From: Silene conica
Taxonomy: Eukaryota > Streptophyta > Magnoliopsida > Caryophyllales > Caryophyllaceae
NCBI GenBank assembly: GCA_029255685.2
Contig: CM055319.2
Span: 37,706,530-37,770,529, forward strand
Length of the DNA stretch: 64,000 nt
Direction: 5' to 3'
Both the position numbers and the translations under genes were made by a program. Each line of letters begins with the position of its first letter. The stretch's first letter is position 1. This document shows, one piece after another, positions 34,987 to 46,396 of this stretch. The notes beneath the pieces were generated by a model that was given only the letters and a program-made list of their open reading frames with translations, did not search any database and was not told the origin of the DNA.

Positions 34987-37889
34987 TGTAACATCCCGTA
35001 TTTTCATAAAATATATTTTAAGGGTTTTTAATTATTTTAAGTAGTAAAATAATATTTTAATAATTTATTGAAAAGTATTTTAATAAATCGTAAGGTCCGT
35101 CTTAAGAACCATAAGTCCTTAAGAAGAATACAACTTGGCAACTTGAATCCATTTCATAAAACCCGTTCATGTTTCCAAACCCATTTTCCCTTGAAACGCA
35201 AAAGGACACATAAAAACCCTCCTAAAGCCCTTGAATGTCGACATATTGTGCTTTCTCAAAAACAAAACACTGTTCTTCATTTGCTCTTCTTTTCCTCCAT
35301 AAAACTCAAGCTTAAAATCCATTTTTCTTCATCATCCGGACTCCAAATCAAGGTAATAAATAAATTTTCGGAATCCTCAAGAAATTTGCAAGTCATCCGT
35401 CACTTTCAATTTTCGTTTCCTTCAATTCGAAAATATGCCCATTTTTGTAGAATCCGTCTCTAAACTCTAAAATCCGTGTTTCTTGGTTGTAGGTGAAGGT
35501 TTAGACGACCCTAGTGTGGATAGCTACGTGGTGGAAGAGGAGCTTTGATCGGAATTGCTTTTAAGGTGACGATAATGAGAAACTCGGCCTTTATTTGTAA
35601 TATTAGCACTTTTCATGTTTAGGATGTTTAAGTTTCTGATTTTACATATGGTTTATGTTCAATGAGTTTAGAAATCATGCTAGGAATACATGTGTATGAT
35701 GTGCATTTGCTTTGATGATATTTCACATGCCTAGTATTCGATTTTCAGAAATTTGTGCTTAAGACGGATACAAATAATATTCTTATTGAGGATTGTTTGT
35801 GGAATTAATTGTTGCTAGTTAGTGTATTTGATGATTATATATGATGGGTAAACATTTGTTGTTGCGATTTTAGAGGTTTGGAATCGATTTGAGTTGATTT
35901 GCATTTCACAGCAAAATGCATTTTTGCGTACAGCGGACTCTGAGCCGGTAGGCTGACCGGCAGCCGGTCGGCCGGCTCAGAGTCAGGGTGTGTTTTGTTG
36001 TCGTGTGTTCAGGAAATAGGAGTCAGGTTCCTGAGCCTGTAGGTCGGCCGCCGGTCGACCGGCTCAGAATACCTCTTGGGTGTTTGTGAAAGTTTTCGAA
36101 GGCTTGGGAAGTGACTCCCAGCCGGCATGCCGGCAGCCGGTCCACCGGCTGAGAGTCACTCCTTATATTTGGATTTTGAAGATTGGCTACGGGAAGGGAC
36201 TCCCAGCCGGCTGGACGGCGGACGGTCCACCGGCTGAGAGCCTCTTCTCATTTATTTCAGATTTTTGTAAAGGCTTAGGGGAAGGGACTCCCAGCCGGTG
36301 GACGGCAGACGGTCTGGGACCAGCTGAGAGCCCCTGTTCTCATTAATTGGTTTATAACTTTCAAACGGTTAATCGGTTTTGTTTGAGATTCGTTTCGTGT
36401 ACCTTTTATGTGTGTTTGGGGTCCCTGGAGGATGGGCGACACTATATTGGATTCGGGAATGGAGTAAGGATAGAGACGCCCCGGTCGGGTAACCGAAAGG
36501 GAAACCGGCTCTCCCTTATCTTAGTTCCCGAGATCAATTAAGTGTTGTTTAGTGGTTTAAGAAGTTAGAACTATAGGTTAGTTTCTATCCTTGAATGTTA
36601 TTGGTTGATGCGTGTTAAGGTATGCCTTAAGCTGGCCTCTGAGCTTAACACGTGAGTTGTTTGTCGCGTGATGGGATATGTGTTAAGTTCACCTCTGGAC
36701 CCATTACGTGTTTTGCTTGTGGCGTGTCAGGATATGTGTTAAGTTCACCTCTGGACCTGACACGTGATCGGTTGTCGTACACGGGATATGTGTTAAGTTC
36801 ACCTCTGGACCCGGTGTGCGATAGCCGTGTATTGTGATATGTATTAAGTTCACCTCTGGACCCAATACTTGTTTGTAGCATTGGGATATGTGTTAAGTTC
36901 ACCTCTGGACCCTTTGCTTGTGAATATTTAGGGATATGTGTTAAGTTCACCTCTGGACCATTTACTTGAATTGTATGTTGGGATATGTGTTAAGTTCACC
37001 TCTGGACCCGACATTGTTTTGGTAGTGGGATATGTGTTAAGTTCACCTCTGTACCCATTGCTAGTGTTTAGTGATATCTTGGTCTATGCCTTAAGTTGGC
37101 CTCTAAGTCCTTGATTGTGAAAGTATGTTAGTATTTGGTCATGTCTTAAGTTGACCGCTGAACCTCTTTACTTGATGTTTTATATCTGCTTGCCTTGAGA
37201 TTGGTGTAGTGTCAGATATGCATGATAAAGTTAATGATTGTATCATTTTGGTTGTAGTCTGTTCACCCAAGGCATTAGGTGACTCTTTAGTCAGTTTCGT
37301 AAATGGTTTCGACTGAAAGACCCCCCGACCGGGCAACCGGTAGGGACACCGACTCTCTTTCCAAATAGTTTCCGAAGTTGGTTGAGAGTCGTGCACTAGT
37401 GTTTGCATGATAGTATGAGATTCAGTTATTGAGATATTGATATGCTTCACATGTTTATATATGTTAGAGTGTTCTGTTTGTATTGCTTGTTTCGTGTTGT
37501 TACAAAAGGTGGCTAGGAGAACTCTAGTCACTCCCTACTGATTGTGGCGTACGTGTTTTCATGTATGTAGGTACATGCAGGTTGGACGGGGTTCATTGAG
37601 AGCTAGCGAGTGATGATCCATTTGTCATCATATGACTTACACCTTTCGAGTAGCTAGACTCTAGTTTGATATTGTTTATCTTTTGGTGCCTGTAGGGATG
37701 TTCCATCCCAGGCTTTGTACATATTGGTTTCCGTACTTAGAACTGTTATACTTATCTATTTGGTTTATATCAGTTTTCAGTTTCAGTTTAATTCACCTCA
37801 CATGTTGTTTATGTTTAAAAAGTTTTAATTCCGCTGCATTATTAGTACTTTGTGTGTTTTATATTTCCGCTTTCGCGAGGGGTTTTACA
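34987..37889 (+). repeat. 3' LTR of gypsy-2
   Basis: Matches the 5' LTR throughout, including the palindrome cluster (about 35935-36335) and the minisatellite (about 36670-37060). The minisatellite has about eight cores here against about ten in the 5' LTR, so the array has changed length since insertion. Confidence 0.9.
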
Positions 37890-38260
37890 CCAGGCTAGTA
37901 ACTGTTAGGAGCCCCCAGGATTGGGATGAGTTAGGGGCCCCCTCAAACCAAGCCACTGGCCCTTTCAGTCTAACCTGGTAACCCTTGAGTGATGCAAAGA
38001 GTGGGTAATAACAAGATAAAAGATCAGACCTTGCCTATATTGCCTATATTGTACTAACAGTTTTACAGGAGCGGAATGAGGTAAGTTATGATGTGAACAC
38101 ATGGTTGGAGATCTGTATTGTGAAGCATGATAATGATATTGAATGTTGGTTGAAATATATGACTTGCAAGTTTTGAGAATATGAGTATGAGTATATGAGT
38201 TGAAATATGAGTTTGGCTTGTTTGGTGATATGCATGCGGCTATATGATCCCTGAACCCGT

Positions 38261-40808
38261 TGTAACACCCCCATTTACCTAGGAGCCTGAACTAGGACTT
38301 CCAGGGTAAATAAGACTGTTACCATCCTGGTTAGACCAGGGTAGTAGATATACATAGTGAAAGAAGCACAGTACTTTAAAATAAATAGTTAAACTGAACT
38401 ATTACAAGACTTAGTCCGAAACTTCCAAAACATCTGTATTAAAATAAATGTTCAACTAGGAAACAAGGCTAAGTGATCTAGTGGCTAGGTAGGTCCAGTC
38501 CATGTCTTTCCTCCATGCGCAGTCCTAGTCCACCTGTCTCTGACCTGAAAGATCTACTCCCCATTCCGGATCATTGTAAGTGAATACGAATACACTGTCA
38601 ACCTCGCGGTTGAGTAGGATAACACGATAACTAATAATGCAAACAAATAAAAATATGCAAATGATTATGTCATGCTCGAGCTCAATCTCATTCTCAAACC
38701 CGTAACTCCCAGCCATACCGAACCTCCCGGCAGACTATAATCGGCCGTCGCCGAACACCAGCTCAAAAGCTGATAAGACACCAGGCCTGGTCTGCAGAAC
38801 CACCCTGGGCTTTATATCAGAACAAAATCTGATTCACATCTCTCTCGGTAACCAATGCATATGCCATGCTCATGAATGCAATACAAAATAAATAACTATT
38901 AAATACTATGCTCATATAGCTCATTTTTTTTTTTGCATCCATAACATACAATACACATCTACACAAATCTTAACCCAGAACAAGCACCAGTGTAACCTAC
39001 CTGAAATAGCAATCCGTACACAAGCAACCACCGTCTAGAAGTATTCCAGGCCACCTCGAACTCAGTTCCTATAAATATTACTTAGTATTAAATACTACTC
39101 ATACATCCAGTACCTCTAAATCACTTGCTCATGTTCATAATTGATTTACTCATAACTCATTGTGATTACATACATATGAACATGCCCACATACTTATTAA
39201 TTATCATAACTAATTATTTATAACAATTATTATCAACCAACATAGCTTACTATTTAAATATTTACTAAAATTAGCATTTGACCAATTAAATTACAATAAT
39301 TACTAAAACATGATTCATACTAATAATAGTAATATCATTAACACATTGTCAAACAATTGTAAAGTAATAGATTTATCCTAAGCATGATGTGTACCAACAA
39401 CAATAATACTACCACTACTAATATTTTCATCATGTCCTAACATACTACCATCATTAATAATAAATAAACAATAATAAGAATAGTGCCAAATAATAATAAC
39501 AATATTTGTATAAGAAACAATAATAATTAGTTAACAATTGTGTTGCTAATAACAGTAATCTACGCATCCCCAGCACCATCTTCGAAGCCCAACGCATCTC
39601 ACAACGTAAACAAAAACTCAGAACAGAATTCGAAACAGGAACGCATAACCAACACCACTGAGAACCCGTGTCAACCACCCCTGCAGTACCGACAACAACC
39701 CCTGACCTCCTCTCCGGCACCACCAGGCTCGCCTCTAAGCCGCGGTGGTTCCAGGGAGAGGGTCAGTGGTTTCCAACTACCACCACCACCACCAAACTCT
39801 TGCTACAAACCCGACAGTACCACAACAGATCCCTGGTTTCACGATGTATGACACCAAACGAAACCCACTACCATTACAGACACGACCACCCTAAACCACC
39901 GTGACAACCACCATACAACTCCCTTGACTGCAACCAATCAAATAAACCAATCCCTCATAACATACATAATCTGTAACTTATTCGAAATCAACTGCAAACA
40001 TTCATGTTCAAAGAGTATTCTGAAAAAGATTTAAATGCCGACTCTGACACCCCAACTAAACCACCCATTCAAACGGTCAACGGCGGTCAAAGACGACAAT
40101 ATTAGGGTTCATACATAACAACTCTACCCCCTACATTAATCATATAGAAACGCATAAACTAAAACCTATAACAACAACATAAACAGGCTGCATGAAAACA
40201 GAGAGGAAGGAACAGGAAACGAAGATGATGGTGAACATACCCTATTTCCTGGGTATTCGAGCCCTCTTAGAAATCTCCAACCACCATGTAAACCCTTTCC
40301 TGGTGTTCTCGGCTATGGCAGCAGTGAGATGTGTGTGTTGCTTTTGTGTTGATAGGTCAAAGAAGGTCTTAAAATAGAGTATAAAAAGGACGGCTGGGTG
40401 GGGATTTCAGAATTTCTGAAATAAGGAAATAAAACGTGTGTGTGTGGGCTAGGGTTTAGGCACGCAAATCTAGGCCCAAAGGCTCGGTTAACCAGGGTTT
40501 GATCAACCCCTCACGCACCCCAATACCCACATAACATAAATCAAGTATGGGTTCGTTAATTATCCACTTACACGGTTCTAAAAACAACGCATAAAACACC
40601 TCGTCCACCAATATATATCGCTTAATTATAACCCATCGACATCGAAAACCAATAAAGTTAACCTAAATAAACGATATAAAATACGGAGTATTACAGTCTT
40701 CCCCCCTTAGAATGAACTTCGTCCCGAAGTTCACCATCCCAAAACCATAGAAAGTGACACCAAATAACATTAGAAGCTAACAAAGTAAATTAAACACAGA
40801 TTGTCACA
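38261..40808 (-). repeat. 3' LTR of gypsy-3
   Basis: TGTAACACCCCC at 38261. The start in element orientation is either TGTGACA at 40808 or the second LTR-like edge TGTAATAC at 40694, each preceded by a hairpin and purine tract on the minus strand (40835-40850: GTTACG-AGGA-CGTAAC; 40714-40730: AACTTCG-GGA-CGAAGTT). By analogy with A1 I take 40808. Includes an AAT-rich run near 39440-39530 like those of family A. Confidence 0.7.
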
Positions 40809-40855
40809 TTCTACCCTCCAGAAAAAAAAAAAAAGTTACGTCCTCGTAACATACC

Positions 40856-41064
40856 TCAATTAAACAGTTCAGGATACTTTTCCTTCGTCGAAACCTCAGT
40901 CTCCCAGGTGGCCTCCTCGACGTTATGATTGGTCCACAATACTTTGACTAGCGCGGTCTCTCCATTCCGGGTTTTCCTCACCTTTCTGTCAAGGATCTCC
41001 TTGGGTCTCTCCTCGTAGGTCAACTGCTCATCGACTTCGATGACCTCATGGTCAAGGATATGCG
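40856..41064 (-). pseudogene. gypsy-3 integrase C-terminus with chromodomain (part)
   Basis: Minus-strand frame with LTYEERPKEILDRKVRKTR and LVKVLWTNHNVEEATWE, ending YPELFN and a stop at 40856. ILDRK...VKVLW...EATWE is the chromodomain-like fold at the integrase end of Tekay/Del elements, thought to guide integration to chromatin. The upstream part of the same element lies beyond copia-2. Confidence 0.85.
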
Positions 41065-42240
41065 AAGGGTGTGGGGAATTAAAACGCGTATTCACCCCAA
41101 AATTACAGGATTATAATGAAATATGCAATTGTGAATATTGTCATAAGATTAAAAACATGAGAAAAGAAGTACAACCTTTAGTCCTCGCGCAAAAGGCCTA
41201 AGAACAGGAATTAATGCAAATTCCCTCCTATAACTTGCACCCAAGACTTAGTTTGAGACGTGGCCGCGTGTGCTAGAAATCCTCTCCAATTGCCTTGCAA
41301 TATAGGGAGAGCCCTTGAGGTTTTAGATGTGAGATCTGAGGTTTTGGTAGAAGAGTGCTCTCAAAACCCTAATTTTCTTTTGAGAATAATTTAACAGTGC
41401 ACCAAGAGTAGTCTACATAAGGAGAGTCCTCCTCCTTATATAGACTACATGGCCGGCCGAAATAGGGTTTGGGTAGGAGTGGGCTTTCCACTCTTACCTT
41501 ATCCCAATGCGTGATTCGACCCAATTACCTATTATTTATTCGCGGGTTTAATTTATAAATCGTAACATGTTATCAGTTATTAATACAGTCGATATATTAA
41601 TAATGGTCCGATAAAATACGATATTGTATAATTACCTAAATTAATATAACTGTTTATATTAATTTGCGAATATAATATTTAATTAAATATAACTGTTTAT
41701 ATTTAATTTACGAATTAATCTTGTAATCCGTATTAGCTAAAATTATTTAATCCGTATTAAATAATAATTCTCAACATCTTATTGACTAATTTAATAGTCA
41801 ATACCTCTGACTAACCGTTTAGTCATATCCGGCAAAATGTGACTGTATTTTCATACCTTCACATCTCTCAAACGTGTCCTATAGGTGTGACGTATAGGGA
41901 CCAGTTGACCACCGCCATCCGTATGACAATAACGTCAAACTTATCTAGCAAGCCAACCGTTATTGATAAACGTGGATCAACTGGTAAAAATACAGAAGTA
42001 TGCCCTTGTGATCCTTAGGGCCTGCCTGGGATGGAGGTAATAGGCCTGAAAAAGTCCAACTTAATTGTTACGGATTTTTTGTTGAGGTTTGGTATGGAAG
42101 TAATTAGTTCGGCCCAGTAACTATTACCTCCTAAGAGAGGTAATACATTACCTACCTCATACCCTCAGTAATTATTCCGCCGCACAAAAACTCTCCTCCT
42201 TTCCTCTGAATCTCTCCTCTTCTTCTCCATCAACAATCAG

Positions 42241-42977
42241 GTATTTACACTTTCCTCCATTTTTATGCACCATTTTTTTATGCTTGAACACCATTTTTTG
42301 TGACGATTTCTTGATGATTGTTATCTATCTATTTTATTATTTGTTTTTCTTGTTTTTGGTGGTGATTTTTTTGTGACGGAAGCGAAAACAATGGTTGGTC
42401 TTATATAAATTCCTTCGTTTGATTTTGGTGTTCATTGCCGCACTATAATCTATCTCACCCAGGGCTTGCCTCGTATAGAGCGTGTAAACCAAAGACTGTG
42501 AATTTGGGGGTTTTGGTTACTGATCTTGCTCGAAAAGGAAAATTTGATGAAGCAAAAAGTTTTATTCTTGAAATGAAGAAGAAAAAGAAGCTTAAGGCGG
42601 ATGTTGTGATTTATAATATGTTGGTGAACTTTTTGTGTAAGGAAGGTAAAGATAAGAGAAGTTTTCTGTTGTTTTTAAAAGGCATTCTTGATCCACCTCT
42701 ACAACTTGAGCAATATGAGTGAGAGAGCAAAGAATGACAGTCTCCATAATTTTTGGATAAAAAGTTTCGGGATATGCACATTAATTCCAAATAAAACAAA
42801 GTACAAGCTTTCCATAAACTCCTGTCAAATTCTACGCAGTTCCATATTGAAATCCTCAAGTCTCTCCAAACAGTAATTTTGTTAAATTATGGTTGTTTTC
42901 ATTTGTGTTGTTTTCTGAGTTGATTGTTTACATGTCCTATTGATTAGTTTACATGTTTTTTATGATCTTGTACGCAG
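42241..42977 (+). other. Probable 5' UTR intron of the transposase gene
   Basis: A pyrimidine-rich untranslated stretch ends CAACAATCAG followed by GTATTTAC (42241). The acceptor GTACGCAG ends at 42977, two bases before the ATG at 42980. This 737-bp interval holds the PPR fragment. It is inferred from splice consensus only. Confidence 0.45.
42435..42722 (+). pseudogene. Captured pentatricopeptide-repeat (PPR) gene fragment
   Basis: The frame reads two PPR-like repeats: LGVLVTDLARKGKFDEAKSF plus ILEMKKKKKLKAD, then VVIYNMLVNFLCKEGKDKRS (about 42500-42665). These fit the PPR pattern (xYNxLIxxLCKxGxxxEAxxLFxEM). PPR proteins bind organelle RNA and have many repeats, so this is a small piece. 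It is not preceded by a targeting peptide and is not obviously fused to the transposase. Sequence after about 42680 (to 42875) is of unknown origin. It lies upstream of the transposase start inside the transposon, so I read it as host sequence picked up by the element, not a gene. Confidence 0.65.
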
Positions 42978-42979
42978 TT

Positions 42980-44372
42980 ATGGCGCGTAGGTTATTATCA
43001 CGGAAGCAAAAATCCATAGTTGGTCTTATTTGGTTTATTAGAATGAGATCTATGATCTTGATATCCTTTTGTTATTACATGATAGCTATATTAGAAACTA
43101 TGAAAATTCCTCGTAAGAAAACCTCTCACACAGCAAAACGAACCATGAGTCAAGGATTGAAAAATATACATGAGTTTCTACATTCTGATCTAAGTTGCTT
43201 AGATCAACTTAGAATGGACAGGTTTACATTCGATGTGTTGTGTGGGTTAATTCGAACTCATGGTCTTCTTAAAGAGTCTAAAAACATGTTTTTGGAAGAA
43301 AGGGTTGCTATATTTTTAAATATATTAGCACATGACCAGAAACAACGAATGCTTGTGCATCGTTTGAAAAGGTCAAAAGAAACCGTGAGTAGAAACTTCC
43401 GTCAAATTTTAAGAGCAATTTTACGCTTGTATAAGTATTTGATAAAGACTCCACAACCTATTGAAGAGGATACCGGTGATTCAAGGTGGAAATGGTTTAA
43501 GGTAAATTTTAATCATCTTAAAGCCCTTTTCCATAGGTTGTTGGTTTTTTTATTCACTTTCTTTGTGCAATGGTATGTAGAATTGTCTTGGAGCTTTAGA
43601 TGGCACACACATAAAGGTAATGGTTCCTATCACCGATAAACCTAAATATCGTACAAGAAAAGGAGAAATAGCTACAAATGTTTTAGCGGCTTGTACTAAG
43701 GATATGCAATTTACCTATGTTTTGCCCGGCTGGGAAGGTTCGGCAGCCGATGGTAGAGTCCTTCAGGATGCTATCAGTAGACGACATCCTCTTATAGTTT
43801 CTCGTGGTGAGGAATGTTTCCCACTGTTTTTTAGTTAAAAAAACTATGTTGGAAGTAAATAAATAATTTACACTTGTGAACTTTTCAACTTGATAGGTAG
43901 TTATTACCTAGTTGATGCTGGTTTTACAAACGGTGAAGGCTTTCTTGCACCTTATCGAGGAACAAGATATCATCTCAATGAATGGAAAGATGGCCGACAA
44001 CCAGTTAACCACATGGAATTCTATAATATGAAACACTCATCAGCACGAAATGTCATTGAAAGGTGTTTTGGGTTGCTGAAAATGCGTTGGGCAATACTTA
44101 GAAATTATAGTTTTTATGACCCGGATACTCATACCGACATTATAAGTGCCTGTTGTCTTATTCATAATTTGATCCGTCGAGAAATGAGTTTTGATCCAAT
44201 GGAAGCTTTGTTAGATACAGACTATGGTAGGCAGTTTATGAATAATAATGAAGATCGTATAGCTGCAATTGATACGTCTGAGTCTTGGACGGAGTGGAGA
44301 GAAAAACTAGCTAAAGAAATGTATGATAGTTGGCGATTTCGTAGGCCTTTTGAGTTTATAAATTACGTTTGA
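42980..44372 (+). CDS. PIF/Harbinger transposase (DDE_Tnp_4 family), three exons
   Basis: Cuts and re-inserts the element at TTA targets. Exons by splice consensus and homology: 42980-43501, 43581-43806, 43897-44372. Introns are 79 bp (GTAAAT...TATGTAG) and 90 bp (GTGAGG...TTGATAG). The joined frame is 407 residues, normal for the family. The N-terminal part has a helix-turn-helix-like region (LDQLRMDRFTFDVLCGLI). The catalytic core is NCLGALDGTHIKV (D181), GSAADGRVL (D231, conserved), YYLVDAGFTNGEGFLAPYRG (D256) and SSARNVIERCFGLLKMRW (E304). D256 and E304 are separated by 47 residues, the DD47E spacing of this superfamily. No stop or frameshift is seen. Start 42980 (MARRLL) lies just after a good acceptor site; an in-frame ATG exists at 42953 but would fall in the presumed 5' intron. 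Confidence 0.92.
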
Positions 44373-44591
44373 TTGCTTTAAAGAACAATGATCAGTTATG
44401 TACTCATTGGGTTAATCATGTTTTTTCTGCAATTTTTCTGATTCAACATTATCTTTTTTATTGGTCGTGAGTTTAATTCTCTGACATTTCTTAATGTTAT
44501 CAATTTATAGCATCTTACATTGTATGAGTTAATGTTCACACAATTCTCTAACATTTCTGACCCATTTAAGCAAATTTGATGCATAGTCTTT

Positions 44592-45957
44592 ATGACAACC
44601 GAAATTGAAGCTAGTACTGAAAAGATTGGTCCGAGAAGGTGGACTGTGGAGGAAGATACTGTGTTGGTAGAATTGTTGTCATCCTTGCATTTGGATGGAA
44701 GATGGAAGGCTGAGGGTGGGTTCAAATCTGGTTATTTGGTTCATTTGGAGAAATTAATTTCAGAAAAATTGCCAGATGCGGGACTTAAAGCAACTAATAT
44801 TGAATCAAGACTTGCTTATCTGAAAAAGCGGTTTAATGCTTTGCTTGAGATTAAACTGAAGGGTAGCGGATTTGGATGGGACGATGGTCTAAAAATGGTA
44901 ACCGGTGAACGCAAATTGTACGACGAATGGTGTAAGGTACGCATCACTTTTCCTACTTTTTCCCTTCTTGATTTTGTGGCTATCAGTGTGCTGTTTTCTG
45001 TGCTGAACCCATATAGCATACTATCAGTAGGAGGGTATGATATTTTCAGCCTTATTCCAGTTGAGAACACATAAAAGCTCCTGTACGTTTGGAATTTCAG
45101 CCTTATTTTCAGCCTTATTCCTATTTTCAGCCTTATTTTCAACCTATCCTGAAACATACGTTTGGAATTTCAGCAACTAGTCTCATGTACTGAGTTTAGA
45201 TAGATGCTGGGTGGAATGCCTATGATTGGGTATTTAAAATGTATCTGGAATGGGCGACAGTTCCGTGAGTTCCGAAATGAGCTTCTTTGGTCTTGATCAG
45301 TCTTTTGTATCATAGATTTTTCTTGTATTTTGACTTTGGTTTTTGATATATTTTACTTACCTTCCATCAAAAAAAAATATAGCATACTAATTTATTTCTC
45401 TTTTAAATTTTCAGTCTCACAAAGATGCTAAGGGCATGTACCGGAAACCATTTCCATTTTTTGATGCTATGGAGGAAATTTATGCTAAAGATAGGGCAAC
45501 CGGTGCTAAGGGTAATATGCCTCTTGATAGGGATGATCAAGAAGTCACTAATGAGATAAGTGAAAATGTACAAGAAGTTCAAATCGGTGAAGTTTCAAGT
45601 GAAAAATCGGAAACTAGTAAAAGAGGTGGAGATGGAGGTTTGACCCAACCAACCAAGAAAAAGTTGCGGAAAAACAAAGAACTTGTGAATATACAAAAGG
45701 GTTTCGAAAATTTAATGGGAACCATGCTTGAGAATAGCAATGCTCAAATTGCTCAATTGACCGCCATGCTTGAAGCACCAAAGAATTATAAGGTTGGTTT
45801 GCGTGAAGAACTAGGCAAGGTTCAAGGTATTCCTAGGGTCAATATTCTTACTTTGTGTTCGACTATGACCGAGAGCGATGTTGCCGTTTTCCGTGACTTG
45901 ACAGATGAAGACGAGAAGTATGAGTTTTTAGCCATGGTGTTAAATAGACCTTCTTAA
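44592..45957 (+). CDS. Harbinger accessory protein with Myb/SANT-like DNA-binding domain, two exons
   Basis: Exons 44592-44936 and 45415-45957 joined across a 478-bp intron (GTACGC...TTTTCAG) give about 295 residues. Residues ~12-115 plus the start of exon 2 form a Myb/SANT-like domain (RRWTVEEDTVLVELL, LKKRFNALLEIKLKGSGFGWD, YDEWCKSHKDAKGMYRKPFP), as in PF12776. The C-terminal half has a lysine-rich patch (PTKKKLRKNKE), which may be a nuclear signal, and a helical tail. In PIF/Pong/Harbinger elements such a protein works with the transposase, helping it reach the nucleus and bind the element ends. It lies 219 bp downstream of the transposase stop on the same strand. Frame intact. The intron carries a retroposed insertion; without it the intron would be about 112 bp. 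Confidence 0.88.
45024..45376 (+). mobile_element. Short non-LTR retroposon (LINE 3' end) in the Myb/SANT gene intron
   Basis: About 353 bp ending in a poly(A) run (45369-45376) and flanked by a perfect 13-bp direct repeat ATATAGCATACTA (45011-45023 and 45377-45389). The end TTACTTACCTTCCATC(A)n resembles plant LINE 3' ends such as the TTTTACC(A)n of the LINE at 10671. No pol III boxes were recognised, so a 5'-truncated LINE is favoured over a SINE. The 5' part has repeats of TTTCAGCCTTATT. Confidence 0.8.
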
Positions 45958-46396
45958 ATGGAGATTATTATGAGCATAAACATGGTTGTTCATACTCCAT
46001 TTCGTTTCATTTCGTATTTTGAAAACTCCTGTTTAACTAAAAAAATGTTCTTTTGAGCAATGTAGTAGATTGAAAAATTTCGTTTCATTTCGTATTTGGA
46101 GAACTCTTGTTTAACTATGATCTTTTGAGCAATGTAATAGATTGAAAAATCTGATATTGTTGGGAGATGCTGGAAATTTTACTCTTGTACCAAACCTAAG
46201 GAATTGTTAAGGCGGTAATTATTCCTAAGTAATGCCAAACCAAAGGGCAGAGAAAAATCTCAGGTATAATAAATTTGTTGGGTAATTATCTCTCCCACAC
46301 AAATCTCCCCCTCAATTGTTAAGGGTGTACCAGGCAAGCCCTTAAAGAGATTTAATAAGTCATTGTACTTAATTGTCAAGGACACCAGCCCCAACA

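Larger units (their letters stand above)
27367..37889 (+). mobile_element. gypsy-2: Ty3/gypsy chromovirus-like LTR retrotransposon, broken
   Basis: LTRs 27367-30320 and 34987-37889 (about 2.9 kb each, TGTAA...TTTTACA). Primer site TTGGTATCAGAGC at 30322; TSD CCAGG at 27362-27366 and 37890-37894. Internal order gag, protease, reverse transcriptase, RNase H, integrase with a chromodomain-like tail is that of Ty3/gypsy; the tail and very long LTRs suggest a Tekay/Del-like lineage. I count over 20 differences in the first ~900 bp of the LTR pair (about 2.4%), so roughly a million years. The LTRs are complex, with a palindrome cluster and a minisatellite. Coding region broken, about five breaks. 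Confidence 0.93.
27276..38260 (+). mobile_element. Family A copy A2, leader region interrupted by gypsy-2, then by gypsy-3
   Basis: Primer site CGGTATCAGAGCG at about 27280, then leader 27276-27366 and 37890-38260, which together match the A1 leader at 5062-5460. Gypsy-2 lies between (TSD CCAGG). At 38261 the minus-strand gypsy-3 is inserted, and the remainder of A2 is outside the window. Non-coding. Confidence 0.8.
42018..46341 (+). mobile_element. PIF/Harbinger DNA transposon, apparently autonomous, with captured PPR fragment
   Basis: 4,324 bp, flanked by TTA (42015-42017 and 46342-46344), the classic target of PIF/Harbinger. Ends are short inverted repeats: GGGCCTGCCTGG on the left and GGGCTTGCCTGG reading inward from the right, one mismatch. 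The uninterrupted copy of the target is in the other LTR of copia-2 (GATCCTTAAAGAG near 53508). It contains a three-exon DDE transposase (42980-44372), a two-exon Myb/SANT protein gene (44592-45957), a PPR fragment upstream (42470-42690) and a LINE tail in the second gene's intron. Both genes splice to open frames, so it may be functional or was very recently. Confidence 0.95.

Noticed and set aside
27367-37889. Two separate solo LTRs with unrelated coding DNA between
   Set aside because: Matching LTRs, one target duplication CCAGG, a primer site and a purine tract with gag-pol in order show a single element.
42435-42722. A real host PPR gene
   Set aside because: Only about two repeats, no targeting peptide, and it lies between the ends of a Harbinger element; treated as a captured fragment.
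46142-46341. Copia-2 LTR sequence extending left of 46342
   Set aside because: Comparison with the other LTR shows that LTR sequence stops at TTA (42017) and resumes at TTA (46342); the intervening DNA is Harbinger 3' end.
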